A stretch of 64,000 nt of DNA from Actinomycetota bacterium (GTDB taxonomy: Bacteria > Actinomycetota > Acidimicrobiia > Acidimicrobiales > Ilumatobacteraceae): the NCBI GenBank assembly GCA_005788815.1, contig SYAZ01000032.1, forward strand, positions 28,748-92,747, read 5' to 3'. The translations under genes and the position numbers were made by a program. Below are positions 21,762-32,094 of the stretch, one piece after another. The notes under the pieces are model-generated. The model had not been told where the DNA came from and did no database searches. It saw only the letters and a program-made list of their open reading frames with translations. How positions within the stretch are numbered: position 1 is the first letter of the stretch; each line of letters begins with the position of its first letter.

Positions 21762-22640
21762 TTACTCGTCGTCTGATTGACCGCGTAGAAACTCTTCGAG
21801 TTCTGCTGCTAAGTCATCGCCCGATGCGAGAGTCTTTTCAATCAGTTGATCGTGACGACGCTCAAGCATCTTCACGTATGCAGATGCTTCTGGGTCGCCC
21901 TCCACTGCTGCGTCGTGCAGCTCCTGCCAACGAGACATTTCGTCTACAAGGTTGGTGTGGTCTGTTGGAATACCCAACACGTGCTGCAAGTGTTGCAGCA
22001 GTGCAGCCGCACTCTTTGGGTGTTGTGCATGCATGAGATAGTGCGGCACACCTACGCGCAAACTGACACTGGGAATACCAGCTCGGTCGAGAGCGTCGAG
22101 CATGACACCGGCAACACCAGTAGGTCCTTGGTATTGAGGCCTGCTCAAACCAAGGCGCATCGCGAGATCTTCATTGGTGGTGCTGCCCACAACAAGTGGC
22201 ACGCGCGTATGTGGAACTTGTTCAGCCGCAGCGCCAAGACTGACAACTAAGTTGCAGCCCAATCCTTGAGCAACTGAGACGACGCACTGTGTGAACGTGT
22301 TCCACGAAACATGTGGCTCAATACCGTTCAACACGATCATGTCGCGCGCGCCTTCTGGGTAGCGAATGATCATGAACTCATTTTCTGGCCAACGAATTTG
22401 CTTTTCGCCGTCCTCATCAATGAATTGCTCGGGCCGTTCCTGCGTGAAGTCAAAAAATGGATCTGGGTCGATGTCGGCAATCACCAATGCATCGCGTTCC
22501 TTCAGCATCCAGTCGAGTGCAGATGTGGCTACACCTCCAATATCGAATAGTCCACGAAGCGCGACAAGCATGACGGGGTTACGAAGTGGGGCAATGTCAT
22601 CCCAATAGGACTCAAGCACTTCGTTAACTGAAATCGGCAT
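21762..22640 (-). CDS. PAC2 family protein
   Basis: ALRGLFDIGGVATSALDWML, DIDPDPFFDFTQERP, RYPEGARDMIVLNGIEPHVSWNTF. Confidence 0.85.
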   Translation of the reverse strand: MPISVNEVLESYWDDIAPLRNPVMLVALRGLFDIGGVATSALDWMLKERDALVIADIDPDPFFDFTQERPEQFIDEDGEKQIRWPENEFMIIRYPEGARDMIVLNGIEPHVSWNTFTQCVVSVAQGLGCNLVVSLGAAAEQVPHTRVPLVVGSTTNEDLAMRLGLSRPQYQGPTGVAGVMLDALDRAGIPSVSLRVGVPHYLMHAQHPKSAAALLQHLQHVLGIPTDHTNLVDEMSRWQELHDAAVEGDPEASAYVKMLERRHDQLIEKTLASGDDLAAELEEFLRGQSDDE

Positions 22641-22651
22641 CGCCGTTCAAT

Positions 22652-23779
22652 CTACGAACGAAGATGGTCGACCACTACGTCAATACAGGCAGTTAATGCA
22701 GAGATATCGGCTGGGTCGATGGCAGGGAACATGCCAACACGGATTTGGTTTCGTCCCAATTTGCGATAACTATCGGTATCAACCACACCATTTGCACGCA
22801 AAATGGCACTGATCTGGTTGGCATCTACGCCGTCAATATCGATTGTGGCCACTACGTCTGAACGCTGCGCAGGAATAGCAACAAAAGGTGTCGCAAAGGC
22901 ACGCGCCTCGGCCCAGGAGTACATGTTGCGTGCAGACTCTGCACAACGATTCGCAGCCCACGACAAACCACCATTCGAGTTGATCCACTTCACTTGTTCA
23001 TCAAGCATGATGAGAGTGGCTAACGCTGGTGTGTTGTATGTCTGATTTGCAACAGAGTTATCAAGAGCAATGGAGAGGTCGAGCGATGCAGGCATCCAAC
23101 GCTTGCTTGCTTTGATCTCGCGGATTCGTTCAATTGCTGCCGGCGAACAAGCAGCCAACCACAAGCCACCATCAGAGGCGAAACATTTCTGTGGTGCGAA
23201 GTAATACACATCTACTTGTGATGGGTCCCACATCAGGCCGCCGGCAGCAGATGTTGCGTCAACAACGACGAGGCCGTCTTTGGCTGGGCGCACTGGCGAC
23301 ATTGCAACACCAGTTGATGTTTCGTTATGTGGGTATGCATAAATGTCGCATGTTGCATCACTTGCAGCAGCGGGGTGTGTTCCAGGATCTGAGGAAACAA
23401 TGATTGGATCTGCAAGGTGTGGTGCTGCTGCAGACGCTTCTGCAAACTTGGATGAGAACTCGCCAAACACCAAGTGGTGGCTACGCTCACGAATAAGACC
23501 GAATGTTGCGACATCCCAAAAGACGGTTGAGCCACCATTGCCCATCACGATTTCCCAGCCAGCAGGCAGATTGAAGAGTGATGCAAGGCCTTCACGCACA
23601 GACCCCACAATGTTCTTGACGGGAGCCTGACGATGAGAGGTGCCCATCACGGAAGTCATACGAGCCATAACAGCCTCTAGTTGTTCAGATCGTACTTTCG
23701 AGGGTCCACAACCAAATCTGCCGTCCTGAGGCAAAAGTTCGGTGGGAATTTTGAAATCAAGTTGGTTCTTATCGCTCAC
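22652..23779 (-). CDS. serC: phosphoserine aminotransferase
   Basis: [14 protein letters not shown]-like N-terminus, [45 protein letters not shown]. Confidence 0.92.
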   Translation of the reverse strand: MSDKNQLDFKIPTELLPQDGRFGCGPSKVRSEQLEAVMARMTSVMGTSHRQAPVKNIVGSVREGLASLFNLPAGWEIVMGNGGSTVFWDVATFGLIRERSHHLVFGEFSSKFAEASAAAPHLADPIIVSSDPGTHPAAASDATCDIYAYPHNETSTGVAMSPVRPAKDGLVVVDATSAAGGLMWDPSQVDVYYFAPQKCFASDGGLWLAACSPAAIERIREIKASKRWMPASLDLSIALDNSVANQTYNTPALATLIMLDEQVKWINSNGGLSWAANRCAESARNMYSWAEARAFATPFVAIPAQRSDVVATIDIDGVDANQISAILRANGVVDTDSYRKLGRNQIRVGMFPAIDPADISALTACIDVVVDHLRS

Positions 23780-23797
23780 TATGTAATCCTTTCAGAT

Positions 23798-25006
23798 ATG
23801 CCTGCTCCACAAGAATTGCGACGTGTTTCCGCCCGCCTCGGCGCTATTGCCGAATCGGCTACCCTGGCGGTCGACGCCAAGGCTAAGGCCCTGAAAGCAC
23901 AAGGGCTCAACGTCATTGGGTTCGGTGCGGGTGAACCCGACTTTGCCACCCCAGAACACATCGTTGAAGCAGCCGTAAAGGCATGCCGCGAAGTGAAGTT
24001 CCAGCGGTATACCCCAGCCGCGGGTCTTCCGGAATTGCGTGAAGCAGTTGCAGTAAAGACACTTCGCGACAGTGGATTTTCATGCACTGCAGATCAAGTA
24101 CTTATTACAAACGGTGGCAAGCATGCTGTGTTCACAGCCTTCGCAGCCTTGTGCGATCCGGGCGACGAAGTTATTTGCCCAGCACCATTTTGGACCACCT
24201 ATCCAGAAGCAGTCACGCTTGCTGGCGGTGTTCCCGTCATCATTGACACCGAAGAAGTAAATGGTTTTCGAGTCACGGTTGAACAACTAGACAAAGCCTT
24301 GACGCCAAAAACAAAAGTGTTGCTGTTTGTTTCGCCGGACAACCCAAGTGGTTCTGTGTATCCAGAAGCCGAAGTTCGTGCCATTGGCGAGTGGGCTGTG
24401 AAAAACAATGTGTGGGTTATCACCGACGAAATCTACGAACATCTCACATACGGCGAACACAAGTTCACTTCAATGCCCACATTGGTTCCAGAACTTGCAG
24501 ACCAGTGCATCGTTGTAAATGGTGTAGCAAAAACATACGCAATGACTGGTTGGCGCGTGGGCTGGATGATTGGTCCGAAAGACATCATGAAAGCAGCCAC
24601 CAACTTTCAATCACATGCCACGTCCAACGTTGCAAACGTGTCACAGGTTGCAGCGCTAGCTGCAGTAAGCGGAGACCTTTCTGCAGTGCACATGATGCGA
24701 GAAGCATTTGCTCGCAGAGGTGCACTCATGCACAAGATGTTGTCCACCATCCCTGGCGTCACCTGCATGGAGCCCCAAGGTGCGTTTTATTGTTTCCCTA
24801 ATTTCAGTGGATTGTTGCATCGCGACATCAAAGGAAAGACCGCGAACAGCACATTGGAATTAGCAGACATGATTCTCACCGATGTCAACGTGGCCATCGT
24901 TCCTGGTGAAGCTTTCGGTGCACCTGGATTCGCTCGGTTCTCATTTGCCTTGGGTGATGACGATCTTGTCGACGGTATTCAGCGCATTATTGACTACGTC
25001 AAGTAG
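23798..25006 (+). CDS. aspC: aspartate aminotransferase-like class I/II PLP aminotransferase (ATG 23798; ORF track start is antisense extension into serC)
   Basis: [69 protein letters not shown]. Confidence 0.93.
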   Translation: MPAPQELRRVSARLGAIAESATLAVDAKAKALKAQGLNVIGFGAGEPDFATPEHIVEAAVKACREVKFQRYTPAAGLPELREAVAVKTLRDSGFSCTADQVLITNGGKHAVFTAFAALCDPGDEVICPAPFWTTYPEAVTLAGGVPVIIDTEEVNGFRVTVEQLDKALTPKTKVLLFVSPDNPSGSVYPEAEVRAIGEWAVKNNVWVITDEIYEHLTYGEHKFTSMPTLVPELADQCIVVNGVAKTYAMTGWRVGWMIGPKDIMKAATNFQSHATSNVANVSQVAALAAVSGDLSAVHMMREAFARRGALMHKMLSTIPGVTCMEPQGAFYCFPNFSGLLHRDIKGKTANSTLELADMILTDVNVAIVPGEAFGAPGFARFSFALGDDDLVDGIQRIIDYVK

Positions 25007-25080
25007 TTACGGCGCAATTGTGCGTCTTCTGTAAAACATCTGCTACTGTCTGAGTAGTGCGTCACTGAAAAAGACACACA

Positions 25081-25184
25081 GCACACAACCCAGCGAAGTC
25101 CGGTAAAACTCCGGCACTGTCCCGCAACGGTGATGCTGGTCGAAGCAATTCGATCCAGACAAGTCCGGTCGCCTGATTGTGTGC
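25081..25184 (+). ncRNA. cobalamin (AdoCbl) riboswitch aptamer
   Basis: Core GAAGTCCGGTAAAACTCCGGCACTGTCCCGCAACGGTGA...AAGTCCGGTCGCCTG; closing stem GCACACAA (25081-25088)/TTGTGTGC (25177-25184) perfect 8 bp. Confidence 0.93.
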
Positions 25185-25286
25185 GCGAAAAACCGAACCT
25201 CGAAGGAAGGGCGGTCCGCGAAGAGCAGCAATTGCTGGTCTCTCACGACCCACTCTTCTTTCTCCATTTTCCTTGGAGGAAGAACC

Positions 25287-26183
25287 ATGTCAAATATCCG
25301 TTACTCGCGTTGGCGAGTCATTACTGCAGCAATTGTTGCAACAGTCTCACTTGCGGCCTGTGGAAGTGGCACAGACACCGCCGGTACCACTGTTGCTCCT
25401 GAAGCAGCACTAAAGATTGTGAGTTTGTCACCCACAGCAACAGAGATGTTGTACGCCATTGGTGCTGGTGACCAAGTGGTTGCTGTTGACTCCTACAGCA
25501 CATTTCCTGCAGAGACAGCCTCAAAAGTGACCAAGATGTCTGCATTTGAACCAAATGCAGAAGCAATTCTTGGTTACTCGCCTGATGTTGTATTGATTTC
25601 AAATGACATGAACAAGATCAGTGAGCAATTAAAGGCAGGAAATCCGAAAATCCAAGTGTGGATCGGAGCTGCAGCATCAACACTTGATGATGTATATCAG
25701 CAAATTACAGAACTTGGCGTACTGACTGCTCGGGAAGACGCTGCTTCGAGGTTGATTGAATCAATGAAGACACGTATTGCAAAGGCAACAGAGAATATTT
25801 CAGCACCAATGTCGCCAAAGTCATATTTTTATGAATTAGACAACACGTTGTATTCAGTAACATCAAACACTTTTGTGGGCGCATTGTTGAAGCCTTTTGG
25901 CTTCACAAATATCGCCGATGGTGTTGAGGCTGGAAATGATTATCCTCAACTCAATGCTGAGGTGATTGCAAAGGCAAATCCTTCGATTATTTTCCTCGCT
26001 GACACCAAGTGCTGTGCAACTAGTGCAGCAGAAGTTGCCAAGCGTCCAGGCTGGGCAGGAATTGATGCAGTGAAAAATGGCCAAATTGTGGAACTTGATG
26101 ATGATGTTGCCTCACGTTGGGGCCCCCGTGTTGTGGATTTGTTAGAACAAATCTCGGCAGGGATAATGGCCGCGAGTAAGTAA
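25287..26183 (+). CDS. btuF: cobalamin ABC transporter substrate-binding lipoprotein (BtuF-like)
   Basis: Lipobox LAACGSG; KIVSLSPTATEMLYAIGAGDQVVAVDSYSTFP; directly downstream of the riboswitch. Confidence 0.88.
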   Translation: MSNIRYSRWRVITAAIVATVSLAACGSGTDTAGTTVAPEAALKIVSLSPTATEMLYAIGAGDQVVAVDSYSTFPAETASKVTKMSAFEPNAEAILGYSPDVVLISNDMNKISEQLKAGNPKIQVWIGAAASTLDDVYQQITELGVLTAREDAASRLIESMKTRIAKATENISAPMSPKSYFYELDNTLYSVTSNTFVGALLKPFGFTNIADGVEAGNDYPQLNAEVIAKANPSIIFLADTKCCATSAAEVAKRPGWAGIDAVKNGQIVELDDDVASRWGPRVVDLLEQISAGIMAASK

Positions 26184-26186
26184 CCA

Positions 26187-27242
26187 GTGCAGATTTCGAC
26201 TGCAATGAGTATGCGTGGTGCAAGCCGATGGTGGATTCCTGCTGCTGTTGTTGCGCTCGCATGCTCATTGTTGCTCGGAGTAATGATTGGGCCAGCCGGC
26301 CCCACTTGGTGGCGTGTGCCACTAGAACTTTTAAATCGACTTCCATTTTTGTCATTTGATAGTGGATTGACAGAAACACAGTGGGCAATTGTGTGGCAGA
26401 TACGTGCGCCACGTGTCGTGCTTGCTGCATTTGTCGGCTCAACGTTGTCCATCGCTGGTGCCAGTTACCAAGGTGTTTTTCGTAATCCACTCGTAGACCC
26501 ATATCTGCTGGGGGTAGCCGCTGGTGCTGGACTTGGCGCCACCATAGTTATTACCGTGAACCGCTCCGGCACAAGTAGCTGGATCATTGACCCACTGCCG
26601 TTGATTGCATTTGGCGGCGGTCTGATTGCAGTTCTTGTTACGTATCTTGTGGGAACAACAGGTAGGGGTGAACGCAGTTCCATCAGTTTGGTGCTTGCCG
26701 GTGTCGCAGTGACTTCGTTAGCTACAGCAGCGCAAACATTTATGCTCCAACGCAACTCTGACGTTATTCGTCAGGTGTATTCGTGGATTCTTGGCCGACT
26801 ATCTAGCGCAACCTGGAGTGATGTTCGCTTGGTGTTGCCGTATGTGGCCTTTTCCACCATCGTGTTGATGTTGCATCGCCGCTTGCTTGATGTGTTGCGG
26901 GTTGGTGACGAAGAGGCAACTGCCCTTGGCGTGAATGTGTCGCGAGTTAGACTTGTTGTTGTTATCGCCGCAACTCTGGGAACTGCATCGGTTGTGGCAG
27001 TAAGTGGCCTCATTGGTTTTGTTGGCATTATCGTGCCCCATGCAGTGCGACTAGTCGTTGGCACGTCGTATCGACTCGTGTTGCCAATTTCTTTGCTTTT
27101 TGGCGCTGCATTTTTGATTCTCGCTGATATCCCAGGGCGAGTGTTAGATAACCCAGCAGAAACCCCAATTGGTGTTGTCACCGCGTTTCTCGGAGCCCCA
27201 TTTTTCTTGCTTATTTTGCGTACACGAAAGAATGAACGATGA
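26187..27242 (+). CDS. btuC: cobalamin ABC transporter permease (FecCD/BtuC family)
   Basis: WQIRAPRVVLAAFVGSTLSIAGASYQGVFRNPLVDPYLLGVAAGAGLGA; GFVGIIVPHAVRLVVGTSYRLVLP. Confidence 0.92.
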   Translation: MQISTAMSMRGASRWWIPAAVVALACSLLLGVMIGPAGPTWWRVPLELLNRLPFLSFDSGLTETQWAIVWQIRAPRVVLAAFVGSTLSIAGASYQGVFRNPLVDPYLLGVAAGAGLGATIVITVNRSGTSSWIIDPLPLIAFGGGLIAVLVTYLVGTTGRGERSSISLVLAGVAVTSLATAAQTFMLQRNSDVIRQVYSWILGRLSSATWSDVRLVLPYVAFSTIVLMLHRRLLDVLRVGDEEATALGVNVSRVRLVVVIAATLGTASVVAVSGLIGFVGIIVPHAVRLVVGTSYRLVLPISLLFGAAFLILADIPGRVLDNPAETPIGVVTAFLGAPFFLLILRTRKNER

Positions 27243-28024
27243 CATCTTTAGCGTTTGATCAGGTCCGAGTTGATTATGCCAAGCGCACCGCGGTGGCTTC
27301 ATTTACTGACACCGTGAAACCTGGCGAATGGTTGTGCATCATTGGACCGAACGGTGCTGGTAAGTCATCGTTGTTGCGTGCCATTGCCGGTGTCGTCCCA
27401 CATTCCGGTCGAATATTGGTTGACGGATCATCTCTGGCTGCGCGTTCGTCTCGACGTCGCGCTCAACTGATGGCGTACGTGCCGCAGTCACCCGTCTTGC
27501 CATCTGGCATGACAGGGGCAGAGTACGTGCTCCTCGGTCGCAATCCTTTCGTTACTCATTTCGGTCGTGAATCAGAACTTGATCACTCGATGGTTGATGA
27601 CGTGATTGAGCGCCTGGATTTAACTGGCTTTGCAACACGTGATGTGGACACTTTGTCGGGTGGCGAACGCCAACGATTGGTGATTGCTCGAGCCATTGCA
27701 CAAGAAGCACCAATCTTGCTGCTCGATGAACCAACGGCAGCTCTCGATATTGGACATCAGCAACAAGCGTTGGAATTGGTGGACACATTACGACTTGAAC
27801 ATGGACTGACGGTTGTCTCCTCAATGCACGATTTAACACTTGCGGGGATTTACTCGGATCGTTTGGTGCTCATCCACGAAGGCCATACGGTTGCTTCTGG
27901 CATGGCCCGAGAGGTTCTTAACGCCAGTGTGCTCGCAGAGTTTTACGGAGCAAATGTACGGGTGCATCATGAAGACGATGGAACCATTGTTGTGGTTCCG
28001 AGCAAAAGGGAAGTACTTAAATGA
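27239..28024 (+). CDS. btuD: cobalamin ABC transporter ATP-binding protein (BtuD-like)
   Basis: GPNGAGKSSLLRAIAG, LSGGERQRLVIARAIAQEAPILLLDEPTAALD. Confidence 0.92.
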   Translation: MTSLAFDQVRVDYAKRTAVASFTDTVKPGEWLCIIGPNGAGKSSLLRAIAGVVPHSGRILVDGSSLAARSSRRRAQLMAYVPQSPVLPSGMTGAEYVLLGRNPFVTHFGRESELDHSMVDDVIERLDLTGFATRDVDTLSGGERQRLVIARAIAQEAPILLLDEPTAALDIGHQQQALELVDTLRLEHGLTVVSSMHDLTLAGIYSDRLVLIHEGHTVASGMAREVLNASVLAEFYGANVRVHHEDDGTIVVVPSKREVLK

Positions 28025-28590
28025 ACTCAGACGAACCACTCATGGAAGATCCGAGACCTGACTCTCTGTCAACAACAGAGTCTCTTGTTGTTCTGCATAC
28101 TGGGGGTGGCAAAGGAAAGACTACGGCGGCGCTTGGTACCGCCATGCGTGCAGCCGGTCACGGATGGAATGTCGCGTTTTTGCAGTTCATGAAATCTGCA
28201 GATTGGCTGACTGGGGAAGCAAAATCATGTCGGGACCTTGGAATTTATTTCGAGTGTCTCGGTGATGGTTTTACCTGGGATTCAGCTGATATTGATGCTG
28301 ATATCGCACGATCGAAAGATGCATGGAGCAAGGCGCGCTCATTGATCTCGTCTGGAAATCACCAATTGGTCGTGCTAGATGAATTGACGTATCTGTGCTC
28401 ATGGGGCTGGATCGATGTCGAAGACGTTGTCACAGTGATTTCCAACAGACCGAGGCATGTCTCTGTAGTGATTACGGGGCGTGATGCGTTGCCTCAACTA
28501 ATTTCGCTGGCTGACACTGCCAGTAATTCCATGAGTCTTCATCATGCGTATGACCGCGGTGTTGCGGCTCTGAAGGGTATCGATTTCTAG
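28021..28590 (+). CDS. cobO: cob(I)yrinic acid a,c-diamide adenosyltransferase
   Basis: VLHTGGGKGKTTAALGTAMRAAGHGWNVAFLQFMK; LVVLDELTYLCSWGWID. Confidence 0.92.
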   Translation: MNSDEPLMEDPRPDSLSTTESLVVLHTGGGKGKTTAALGTAMRAAGHGWNVAFLQFMKSADWLTGEAKSCRDLGIYFECLGDGFTWDSADIDADIARSKDAWSKARSLISSGNHQLVVLDELTYLCSWGWIDVEDVVTVISNRPRHVSVVITGRDALPQLISLADTASNSMSLHHAYDRGVAALKGIDF

Positions 28591-29123
28591 TGGGGAACTA
28601 TTGGTTCATCACGGGCGGTGTTCGCAGTGGAAAAAGCTATTTTGCCGAGCAGTTAGCTGCTTCATGGAAAACCGAAGTTGTCTTTCTCGCTACGGCTGAG
28701 GCAATTGATGACGATATGACGGAGCGTATTGTTAATCATCAAAAGTCTCGACCAGCAGAATGGATTACGATTGAAGAACCGATGGATGTCAGCGGTGCTC
28801 TTGGTGGCATTCCGTCCTCTTCAGATGTTGTTATAGATTGCCTGACGGTCTGGGTCGGGAATCTTTTTCATCTCGGGATTACCGTTGAAAATATTGAATC
28901 AAGAGCGCATCGCCTAGTTGATCGTCTTGCTCTCAGAGAAGGCCGAACTGTTGTTGTTTCTAATGAAGTAGGGATGGGAATTCACCCAGAATCCGAGATT
29001 GGTCGTCAGTATCGAGATTGTTTGGGTCGCGTAAACTCAATCGTTGCTGCCGGCTCTGCATCCTCGGTCTTCATGTCTGCCGGGAGAGCAGTAATTCTTC
29101 AGGATGTGCAGACTTTGATATGA
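28590..29123 (+). CDS. cobU: adenosylcobinamide kinase / adenosylcobinamide-phosphate guanylyltransferase
   Basis: FITGGVRSGKSYFAEQLA; VFLATAEAIDDDMTERIVNHQKSRPAEW; VVVSNEVGMGIHPESEIGRQYRDCLGRVN. Confidence 0.93.
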   Translation: MGNYWFITGGVRSGKSYFAEQLAASWKTEVVFLATAEAIDDDMTERIVNHQKSRPAEWITIEEPMDVSGALGGIPSSSDVVIDCLTVWVGNLFHLGITVENIESRAHRLVDRLALREGRTVVVSNEVGMGIHPESEIGRQYRDCLGRVNSIVAAGSASSVFMSAGRAVILQDVQTLI

Positions 29124-29881
29124 AGTCAGCAATTCATGATTTAAAAGTTGCGTTTGCATTTCTCACGCGCATTCCTGTCTCACATGGTCCCGTTCTCTCG
29201 ATGGGTGGAGTCAGCTCGTGGTTTCCAATTGTCGGGGCAGTTGTCGGCTTGATAGCCAGCAGTGTGTGGGTTGTTGGAAACACCGTCCTTGCCCCGCTTA
29301 GTGCAAGCGCACTGACAATTGCCGTCATCGTTCTGAGCACCGGAGCTTTTCATCATGACGGCTTGGCAGATTCTATGGATGGGCTCATTGGTGGCTGGAA
29401 TCCTGAACAACGTCGGGAAATTCTTAAGGATTCCCGTCATGGAACATACGGAGTAATGGCGCTGGTGCTGCAAGTGGCAATTCAAGTGTCGTTATTGTCC
29501 GAATTATCGGTTGCCTCAGGCGTTGTTGCCCTGGTGATCTGCCAATCAGTGGGTCGGGCTGCAGCTGTCTGGATCATGAAATCTGGTGTTGGGATAAGTG
29601 AAGGTCTCGGAGCAAATTATGTCAGCGATGTCAAAGGTCGCAACATTGTGTTCGCAACGTTGACGTGCTTTTTGTTGATGGGAAGTTTAATGGGCCCCAT
29701 GTTTGTCATTGTTGCTGCAGTCGTGTACTTGGTGAGCAGATTGTTTGCGCAATGGGCCATCAAGAAAATCGGTGGCATTGTTGGTGATGTCTTGGGTGCA
29801 ACCGAGCAAGTCGGCGAATCCGTTGCACTGTTGACAATTGTTATTTTGGTTCAGCAAGGTGTGGCTATTCCATGGTGGTGA
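29120..29881 (+). CDS. cobS: adenosylcobinamide-GDP ribazoletransferase (start ATG 29120)
   Basis: FLTRIPV; STGAFHHDGLADSMDGLIGGWNPEQRREILKDSRHGTYGVMALVLQ. Confidence 0.92.
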   Translation: MKSAIHDLKVAFAFLTRIPVSHGPVLSMGGVSSWFPIVGAVVGLIASSVWVVGNTVLAPLSASALTIAVIVLSTGAFHHDGLADSMDGLIGGWNPEQRREILKDSRHGTYGVMALVLQVAIQVSLLSELSVASGVVALVICQSVGRAAAVWIMKSGVGISEGLGANYVSDVKGRNIVFATLTCFLLMGSLMGPMFVIVAAVVYLVSRLFAQWAIKKIGGIVGDVLGATEQVGESVALLTIVILVQQGVAIPWW

Positions 29882-31392
29882 GTTTGTCGTCGAATGAACA
29901 TTGGGTTGACAGACTCCGTGAGCGCTATGACGCGATTCTGTTTGATGTAGGAAACACTCTTGTTGAGCAGTCGTTCCCAGGGACGCCGTTGGACGAAGTC
30001 AGAGTAATTGTGCTTCGGGGAGTCGTTGAAGCAGTCGCAGCCCTCGATGGTCGAATTGCCATGGGTCTCGTCTCGAATACAAGCGAGATGGGTGCATCCA
30101 GCATCCGAAAGTTTCTTGACTCGGTTGACCTTGGGTCTCCTTTCCCAGTCATTGTTGCTACCGCTGAATTGGGAATCCATAAACCGGACCCCGCTCCACT
30201 CGTTGAAGGGGCGCAACAATTAGGTGTTGACCCTGTTCGATGCCTATATGTGGGCGATAACGAGACAGATCTGATTGCAGCAACTCGAGCAGGCATGGAT
30301 TTTTGTTTTTCTGGTCCAGATCTTGAGTGGATTCTTTCTCGCTATGCGTGCAACGAAGATTCTCCGTTTGCTCGTGCGTGTGCATTTCAACGCGGAGTCG
30401 ACACGGATTTTGGGCTTCAGTGTGAGGGCGAGATCAACTCGTTGGCAAAGCCACCCGGATCACTGGGAAACCTTGAGACGGCAGCTATACGAATTGCGTC
30501 AATTCAACGCCGAATTGACCCGCGAATAGACCCAGTTGCTGCAGCAGTTTTTGTAGCAGATCATGGCATCGCCGAAAGTGATGTGGTGACGCCATGGCCG
30601 TGGACAATTACAAAGGACATTGCGAAGTTGATGGCGGCGGGGAAGGCGACCGCTTCAATTTTTGCACGTTCGTCAGATGTGTTTCTTGAAATTGTTAATG
30701 TTGGAATAGCCACGGGAGACTCACCCGACGGCGTGCGTGATGAAGTGATACGCAAGGGGACCTCTGACATTCGAAGTGGACAGACAATGTCACCTGACGA
30801 GGTGTTCGCTGCTCTTGATGTTGGTGTAAGCACTGCGTCACGTCTCATCGCTGGCGGCTCACGGATTCTCTGTGTGGGTGAAGTCGGTATTGGAAACACC
30901 ACTGCGGCCGCGGCCCTCATTTCTTGGTGCACAGGGCTCAACCCACGCATCGCAACAGGTGTTGGCTCCGGAATTCCAGAGGATGCGCTTGAACGCAAGC
31001 GTCAGATTGTCGCTGACGCTGTCGAATCACTTGATTCAAATCTTGATGCTCTTGAAGTTCTGGGAAGAATCGGTGGGCTTGAAATTGCCGCAATGGTAGG
31101 TCTCATGATCGAGGCTGCATCGATTGGTGTTCCGGTGATTCTTGACGGTGTTATTACTCTTTCCGCTGCGTGCATTGCTGAAAAACTATGCCCCCAAATA
31201 TCTGCATCAATGATTGCCAGCCATCAGTCGCCAGAACCTGCAACGGTCGCGGCACTTGAGTTTCTGGGTCTTCAACCATTGGTAAATCTGGGAATGCGCG
31301 TTGGCGAGGGAACTGGTGCGTTAGCAGTTGTGCCGCTGTTGCGTTCAATGTGCAATGCGATTTCTGAAATGGCGCGACTTACCGACCTGTGA
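29872..31392 (+). CDS. cobT: fusion protein: N-terminal HAD-superfamily hydrolase-like domain (~29905-30330) + C-terminal nicotinate-nucleotide--dimethylbenzimidazole phosphoribosyltransferase (~30400-31389)
   Basis: HAD motifs FDVGNTL / VSNTS / HKPDPAP / YVGDNETDLIAATRAGM; CobT motifs LAKPPGSLGNLE, VADHGIAE, GIGNTTAAAAL, RVGEGTGALAVVPLL; single uninterrupted ORF. Confidence 0.88.
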   Translation: MVVSLSSNEHWVDRLRERYDAILFDVGNTLVEQSFPGTPLDEVRVIVLRGVVEAVAALDGRIAMGLVSNTSEMGASSIRKFLDSVDLGSPFPVIVATAELGIHKPDPAPLVEGAQQLGVDPVRCLYVGDNETDLIAATRAGMDFCFSGPDLEWILSRYACNEDSPFARACAFQRGVDTDFGLQCEGEINSLAKPPGSLGNLETAAIRIASIQRRIDPRIDPVAAAVFVADHGIAESDVVTPWPWTITKDIAKLMAAGKATASIFARSSDVFLEIVNVGIATGDSPDGVRDEVIRKGTSDIRSGQTMSPDEVFAALDVGVSTASRLIAGGSRILCVGEVGIGNTTAAAALISWCTGLNPRIATGVGSGIPEDALERKRQIVADAVESLDSNLDALEVLGRIGGLEIAAMVGLMIEAASIGVPVILDGVITLSAACIAEKLCPQISASMIASHQSPEPATVAALEFLGLQPLVNLGMRVGEGTGALAVVPLLRSMCNAISEMARLTDL

Positions 31393-31428
31393 GTCAGTGC
31401 TCAAAAGCCTGACCAGTACACTTTTGGC

Positions 31429-32094
31429 GTGCCCCGTCCCTTAGATCCACGTCTGCTTGATTCATGCGTTGAAGGCGTTGCGGCGACGCATCAACGTCTG
31501 TTGGAAGTAGTTGACTCTCTCACTGCAGAACAGTTCGAAGCGCCGTCGTCATTGCCAGGGTGGAGTCGAAGCACATTGCTTGGCCACCTCACTATGAATG
31601 CATTGAGTCATGTGCATCTTATGGAATGTGCATCACGTGGAGAAGTAGGAGATCAGTATCCAGGTGGCACTGATGCTCGCCAACGTGGCATAGATGCGGC
31701 TTCTCAATGGGGTCCAGCACAACATGTGAAGGAATTGCGAAGTGCGATTTATGCACTCGAAGGTGCCTGGGCTAGAGCAACTTTCGAGATGTGGAATCAC
31801 ACCGGAAGATCCGCATCGGGGACCATCGTGGCGATGCATGAACTGCCATTCTTGCGCTGGCGTGAATGTCTGGTACACCTCGTCGACCTCAATATTAGTT
31901 ACACCTACGAAGAGTGGCCAGATTTATATGTGCGTCGTGAATTGGAGCGCCAGAAAATGGCATGGGCGGCGAGTCACCCCATGGGCCTGACCCAGTTGCC
32001 GGCAGATGCAATGAAATTGAATGAGAAGTTGCGCTTAGCTTGGTTATTACAACGCATTGATGTTGAGGGTCTACCGAAAGGCCCTGGCATATGA
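31429..32094 (+). CDS. maleylpyruvate isomerase family (mycothiol-dependent, DinB-like) protein
   Basis: LTAEQFEAPSSLPGWSRSTLLGHLTMNALSHVHL; LPFLRWRECLVHLVDLNISYTYEEWP; GTG start. Confidence 0.82.
   Translation: MPRPLDPRLLDSCVEGVAATHQRLLEVVDSLTAEQFEAPSSLPGWSRSTLLGHLTMNALSHVHLMECASRGEVGDQYPGGTDARQRGIDAASQWGPAQHVKELRSAIYALEGAWARATFEMWNHTGRSASGTIVAMHELPFLRWRECLVHLVDLNISYTYEEWPDLYVRRELERQKMAWAASHPMGLTQLPADAMKLNEKLRLAWLLQRIDVEGLPKGPGI

Noticed and set aside
23681-23797. N-terminal extension of the aminotransferase ORF
   Set aside because: Overlaps serC 5' region antisense; conserved N-terminus begins at ATG 23798
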